35,626 bases of DNA from CAWDPQ01 sp049642465 (GTDB taxonomy: Bacteria > Acidobacteriota > Vicinamibacteria > Vicinamibacterales > 2-12-FULL-66-21), in assembly GCA_049642465.1 (NCBI GenBank), contig JBAROV010000159.1:1-35626 (forward strand), read 5' to 3'. Each line of letters starts with the position of its first letter. Position 1 is the stretch's first letter. The position numbers and the translations under genes are program-made. Shown in pieces: positions 31,877 through 35,626 of the stretch. The notes under the pieces are model-generated. The model did no database searches. It was not told where the DNA came from and saw only the letters and a program-made list of their open reading frames with translations.

Positions 31877-32752
31877 ATGTCTGCTGAAGCTCTGGCGCTT
31901 GGCGGAATCACGCTCCTGGCCGCAATCGTCAACGGCGCGCTGGGGTACGGATTCTCGTCAATCACCGTTCCGCTCGCGCTCCTGTTCCTGACGAACCGGG
32001 TGCTGAACCCCGCACTGGTGCCGATCGAAGTGGTGCTGAATGCGTACGTGCTGTGGGTCAACCGCGCCGCGCTCCCCGACGTGCAGCGACGGGTGCTGCC
32101 CATCATCATCGGGATCGTTCCGGGGGTGCTCGTCGGTACGCTGCTCGTCTCGCGCGTGCACCCCGGATGGCTGAAGTTCGCGACCTTCGCGGCGCTGCTC
32201 CCGTTGATCCTCCTGCAGGCGGCCGGCTTCAGACGGCCAGTGCGCGCCGAGCGGGCATTCGGACTGACGTTTGGCAGCGGCGTCGGGCTGCTCTACTCGG
32301 TCACGACGATCTCGGGTCCGCCGCTCGCTGTGATGCTGAACAACCAGGGGCTGGCGAAGCGGGAGTTTCGCGCCGCGATGGGCGTCATTCGTCTCGCCGA
32401 GTCTTCGTTGACAGCAGTCGCGTACGCCTACGCGGGCCTGTACTCGGCGCAGAGCGCGGCGCTGATTCCGCTGATTGTTCCGAGCCTCGTCATCGGCGTG
32501 CCGCTCGGCGCCTGGCTGATCCGCCACATCGACCCCGAAACGTTCCGGCGCGTGTGCATGAGCTTTGATGCGTGGGTGGTCGGGTTCGGGCTTTCGTCGC
32601 TGCTGCGCGCTCTTCACATCATCGATGCGCCAGGAGCCTATTCGGTGATGGCGGCGGTCATCGCGATCGATGCGGTGTTGCTCTATCGGTTCTTCTCGCG
32701 TCATCGCGCCGCGCCGGTTGAACTCGCGCGGCCGTTGTCCATCAAGGGGTGA
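31877..32752 (+). CDS. TauE/SafE-family membrane transporter
   Basis: A 291-aa membrane protein of the sulfite exporter TauE/SafE family, with about eight hydrophobic segments. The N-terminal half carries ITLLAAIVNGALGYGFSSI, and the second half repeats the pattern with GSGVGLLYSVTTISGPPLAVML. The family transports sulfur anions and organosulfonates in either direction. Its place as first gene of a cysDNH operon, 8 nt before cysD, suggests sulfate or sulfite transport. The ATG at 31877 has no strong ribosome binding site; a short 11-codon ORF from 31851 overlaps it and could couple translation. Confidence 0.85.
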   Translation: MSAEALALGGITLLAAIVNGALGYGFSSITVPLALLFLTNRVLNPALVPIEVVLNAYVLWVNRAALPDVQRRVLPIIIGIVPGVLVGTLLVSRVHPGWLKFATFAALLPLILLQAAGFRRPVRAERAFGLTFGSGVGLLYSVTTISGPPLAVMLNNQGLAKREFRAAMGVIRLAESSLTAVAYAYAGLYSAQSAALIPLIVPSLVIGVPLGAWLIRHIDPETFRRVCMSFDAWVVGFGLSSLLRALHIIDAPGAYSVMAAVIAIDAVLLYRFFSRHRAAPVELARPLSIKG

Positions 32753-32759
32753 CGTCTCA

Positions 32760-33692
32760 ATGCTGACTCTGGAGATTCCACGGCAAGCCCCGGCCAGACT
32801 GGATCATCTGCGCGCCCTCGAAGCCGAAAGCATTCAGATCCTGCGCGAGGTGGTTGCCGAGTTCGAGCGGCCGGTCATGCTCTATTCGATCGGGAAGGAT
32901 TCCTCGGTGCTCCTGCGCCTGGCGCAGAAAGCGTTCCACCCGGGACCGATTCCATTCCCGCTGCTGCACATCGACACCAGCTACAAGTTTCGAGAAATGA
33001 TCGCCTTCCGCGATTGGTATGCGGCCCGTGTGGGTGCGCGTCTCATCGTTCATACCAACCAGGAAGCGCTGGACGATGGAACGCAGCCCTTCGCGGTGGG
33101 GACACAACGCTGCTGTTCGCTGCTCAAGACCAAGGCGCTGCTCGACGCGCTGCAGGCGGGTGGCTTCGATGCGGCCTTCGGCGGCGCCAGGCGCGATGAG
33201 GAACGTTCGAGAGCGAAGGAGCGCGTCTTCTCGCTCAGGGATGCCCGGGGCCAGTGGGACCCCAAGCGCCAGCGTCCGGAGCTGTGGCATCTCCTCAACA
33301 GCCGGATTGCGCCGGGGGAAAACGTCCGAGTGTTTCCGCTGTCGAACTGGACGGAACTCGACGTGTGGCACTACATCCACCAGGAACGGATTCCGGTAGT
33401 TCCGCTCTACTTCGCGCGAGAGCGCGAGGTCATCGTTCGCGGCAACACGCTGCTCGTCGCGGAGCAGCCGTTCATCCCGCTGCTCCCCGGCGAACGTCCC
33501 CAGCGTGTAATGTGCCGCATGCGCTCGCTCGGCTGCTCGCCGTGTACCGGCGCAATCCGATCGCATGCGGACACAGTACCGAAGATCATCGAAGAGCTCG
33601 TCGCCGTGCGTCACTCCGAGCGCCAGCTCCGCGTCATCGATCACGATCAGGACGGATCGATGGAGCTCAAGAAGCGCGAAGGCTACTTCTGA
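32760..33692 (+). CDS. cysD: Sulfate adenylyltransferase subunit 2
   Basis: A 310-aa ATP-sulfurylase catalytic subunit. PP-loop YSIGKDSSVLL near residues 43-53, the AFGGARRDEERSRAKERVFS segment that is strongly conserved in CysD, and the C-terminal GSMELKKREGYF. With CysN it forms APS from sulfate and ATP. I start at the ATG at 32760, eight bases after the transporter stop and behind a GGGGTGA site. The stop overlaps the cysN start (TGATG). Confidence 0.96.
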   Translation: MLTLEIPRQAPARLDHLRALEAESIQILREVVAEFERPVMLYSIGKDSSVLLRLAQKAFHPGPIPFPLLHIDTSYKFREMIAFRDWYAARVGARLIVHTNQEALDDGTQPFAVGTQRCCSLLKTKALLDALQAGGFDAAFGGARRDEERSRAKERVFSLRDARGQWDPKRQRPELWHLLNSRIAPGENVRVFPLSNWTELDVWHYIHQERIPVVPLYFAREREVIVRGNTLLVAEQPFIPLLPGERPQRVMCRMRSLGCSPCTGAIRSHADTVPKIIEELVAVRHSERQLRVIDHDQDGSMELKKREGYF

Positions 33693-34996
33693 TGGGCACA
33701 CTCCTGCGACTGTGTACCGCCGGCAGCGTTGACGACGGGAAGAGCACGCTGATTGGGCGGCTGCTGTACGAATCGCAGGCCGTGTACGAAGATCAGGTAC
33801 TGTCGGTGAAGGCCGCCTCCCGCAATCGCGGCGTGGGACCGATTGATTTCTCGCTCTTCACGGACGGGTTGCGTGCCGAACGGGAACAGGGCATCACCAT
33901 CGATGTCGCGTATCGCTACTTCGCCACCGCGCGGCGGAAGTTCATCCTCGCCGATACACCGGGACACGAACAGTACACGCGCAACATGGCCACCGGCGCA
34001 TCCACCGCCGAGCTCGCCATCGTGCTCGTCGACGCGCGTCACGGTGTGCGCGAACAGACGCGGCGACACGTTCGAATCGCGGAGTTGCTTGGCATCTCGA
34101 GCTTCGTGCTTGCCGTCAACAAGATGGACCTCGTCGACTTCGACCGCGGCGTGTTCGAGCGGATTGGCGAGGATTTTTCAAAACTCGTCAGCGACGCGAC
34201 CCTCGTGCACGCGATCCCGCTCAGCGCGCTGCACGGCGACAACATCGTCGGTCCGAGCGACCGCACGCCGTGGTTCGACAGCGCGCCGCTGCTCGAGCAT
34301 CTCGAGACCGTCGAAGTGCGCGACGGTTTGGCTTCGGCGCCGTTCCGGATGCCGGTGCAGCTCGTGGTGCGGCCAGATCAGGATTTCCGGGGATACGCCG
34401 GGCGCATCGCGTCGGGCACAATTCGCCGCGGCGACCGCATCACGGTCTGGCCCTCGGGACTGAGCACGCGGGTCAGCCGCATCGTCACGTGGGAGGGAGA
34501 TCTGGACACGGCCTTTGCGCCGATGTCCATCACCTTGACGTTCGAGGATGACATCGACGTCAGCCGGGGAGACATTCTCGCCTCCGGACCCCTGCAGGTT
34601 GGCCGCTCGGTGGAAGCCACCGTGGTGTGGATGGACGAGCGGCCGATGGATCCCTCGCGCGTCTACCTGCTGAAGCACGCGACACGCGCGGTCACGGCGG
34701 AAGTGAACGCGTCGCTCCGGCTCAACGAGATTGGCGTGGTGACGGTCAACGCCGCGCGGCCGCTCGTCTTCGACTCGTATGCCGGGAATCGATCGACCGG
34801 GAGCTTTCTCCTGATCGATCCCGCGACCAACGCGACGGCCGGGGCGGGGCTGATCGTCCGTGCCGCCAACGAACGCCATTCATCCGTACACCGATCCGAC
34901 GCGGCATCCAGAATCGCGCTCGCGGCTCGATCCGCGTCATCCGAGGATGACGCCGTAGACGCCGTCCGGCGGGTGCTCGAGGAGATTCTGACGTGA
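33692..34996 (+). CDS. cysN: Sulfate adenylyltransferase subunit 1 (GTPase)
   Basis: A 434-aa EF-Tu-like GTPase that drives APS synthesis. G1 GSVDDGKST (11-19), G3 DTPGH (88-92), G4 NKMD (143-146), then two beta-barrel domains. There is no fused CysC kinase domain and none in the window, which fits the downstream APS reductase not needing PAPS. The start is the ATG that overlaps the cysD stop; the stop overlaps the GTG of cysH. Confidence 0.96.
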   Translation: MGTLLRLCTAGSVDDGKSTLIGRLLYESQAVYEDQVLSVKAASRNRGVGPIDFSLFTDGLRAEREQGITIDVAYRYFATARRKFILADTPGHEQYTRNMATGASTAELAIVLVDARHGVREQTRRHVRIAELLGISSFVLAVNKMDLVDFDRGVFERIGEDFSKLVSDATLVHAIPLSALHGDNIVGPSDRTPWFDSAPLLEHLETVEVRDGLASAPFRMPVQLVVRPDQDFRGYAGRIASGTIRRGDRITVWPSGLSTRVSRIVTWEGDLDTAFAPMSITLTFEDDIDVSRGDILASGPLQVGRSVEATVVWMDERPMDPSRVYLLKHATRAVTAEVNASLRLNEIGVVTVNAARPLVFDSYAGNRSTGSFLLIDPATNATAGAGLIVRAANERHSSVHRSDAASRIALAARSASSEDDAVDAVRRVLEEILT

Positions 34997-35625
34997 CCGA
35001 TGCCCGGAACCTGATTGCCGCGGAGCTTGCTGCTTCCTCCGCTCCCTGCGTCACCTCCAGCTTTCAGGCAGAGTGCGTCGTCCTCGTGCACCTGCTGCGG
35101 ACGGTGAAGCCGGATATCCCCGTGTTGTTCCTCGATACGGTTCACCACTTTGCAGAAACGTATGCCTATCGCGATGAACTCGTTCGGCGGTGGACCTTGA
35201 ATCTCGTCAACCTTGTCGCGGACGAACCGAAGCCGGGACTGTGGCAGGAGAGTACCGACGCCTGTTGCGCGCGCCACAAGGTCGGACCCCTCTTTGGCGC
35301 GCTCGAACGCTACGACGCGTGGTTCACGGGGCTTCGCCGGGAGCAGTCGCCAAGCCGCGCGTCGCTGTCTGAAGTGGAGCCGTTCAAGCTCCCAGGCGGC
35401 AGGACGCTCCGCAAGATCAGCCCGCTGGCGCGATGGACGACGCGAGAGGTCTGGGAATACGCGAAAGCCAACGATATCCCGCTGCTGCCGCTTTACCAAC
35501 AGGGATACACGAGCATCGGCTGTGAGCCGTGCACGACGCTGCCGCTCGATCCCTCCAACGAGCGATCGGGACGCTGGGCCGGGCAGAAGCTCGAATGCGG
35601 CATTCACATTCAGGCGGGGAACTGA
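34993..35625 (+). CDS. cysH: Assimilatory APS reductase ([4Fe-4S] type)
   Basis: A 210-aa reductase of the CysH family. The Cys pairs Cys91-Cys92 and Cys177/Cys180 (CEPC) that hold a [4Fe-4S] cluster are present, which marks the APS-using form; catalytic Cys202 is in the C-terminal ECGIH motif. The substrate site shows SSFQAECVVL and LDTVHHFAETY. It reduces APS to sulfite with thioredoxin. The GTG at 34993 overlaps the cysN stop (GTGA). The gene is complete and ends one base before the right edge of the window, so whatever follows in the operon is not visible. Confidence 0.95.
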   Translation: MTDARNLIAAELAASSAPCVTSSFQAECVVLVHLLRTVKPDIPVLFLDTVHHFAETYAYRDELVRRWTLNLVNLVADEPKPGLWQESTDACCARHKVGPLFGALERYDAWFTGLRREQSPSRASLSEVEPFKLPGGRTLRKISPLARWTTREVWEYAKANDIPLLPLYQQGYTSIGCEPCTTLPLDPSNERSGRWAGQKLECGIHIQAGN

Positions 35626-35626
35626 C

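Overview
The window is a 35.6 kb piece of a GC-rich bacterial chromosome. Gene content, the von Willebrand-type secreted protein and the style of the intergenic repeats suggest an Acidobacteriota member, perhaps class Vicinamibacteria. That placement is my inference; no rRNA or other marker is present. There are no tRNA or rRNA genes, no CRISPR, and no insertion sequences.

Layout. (1) 61-5048, plus strand: an ebo cluster, with an EboD-like dehydroquinate-synthase homologue, a small unassigned protein, an EboB TatD-type hydrolase, an EboE TIM barrel and an EboF alkaline-phosphatase-superfamily protein. No eboC is inside the window. (2) 5120-6022: a secreted VWA-domain protein. (3) 6047-7230, minus strand: a small membrane protein and a TetR regulator behind two matching palindromic operators. 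(4) 7246-15298, minus strand: a long sulfide/cysteine operon. Reading from its promoter it holds a Cys-rich leader ORF, an intrinsic terminator, precorrin-2 dehydrogenase, SUMT, sirohaem sulfite reductase, CysM, Mec and a CysO-MoeZ-rhodanese fusion, then a TVP38 membrane protein and a Tat-exported TIM barrel. (5) 15313-27435, minus strand: nitrogen genes amtB, glnK, glnD, a porin-like outer-membrane protein, gltD and gltB. (6) 27572-28795, minus strand: a LOR/SDH (ornithine cyclodeaminase-like) protein, divergent from ppc at 28836-31550. (7) 31593-35625, plus strand: a second Cys-rich leader ORF followed by a TauE-type transporter, cysD, cysN and cysH (APS reductase).

How it works together. 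Parts 4 and 7 make up a complete assimilatory sulfate route. CysDN makes APS, the Fe-S APS reductase makes sulfite, and the sirohaem enzyme makes sulfide. Sulfur then passes through a CysO thiocarboxylate to CysM, and Mec releases cysteine. The most interesting observation is that each half starts, directly behind a TTGACA-type promoter, with an unannotated 28-codon ORF full of Cys codons (5 and 6 Cys). In the first case the ORF begins at the predicted transcription start and is followed by a strong intrinsic terminator. This is the layout expected of cysteine-responsive transcription attenuation. Parts 5 and 6 handle ammonium uptake, PII signalling, glutamate synthesis and possibly ornithine-to-proline conversion, with PEP carboxylase supplying oxaloacetate.
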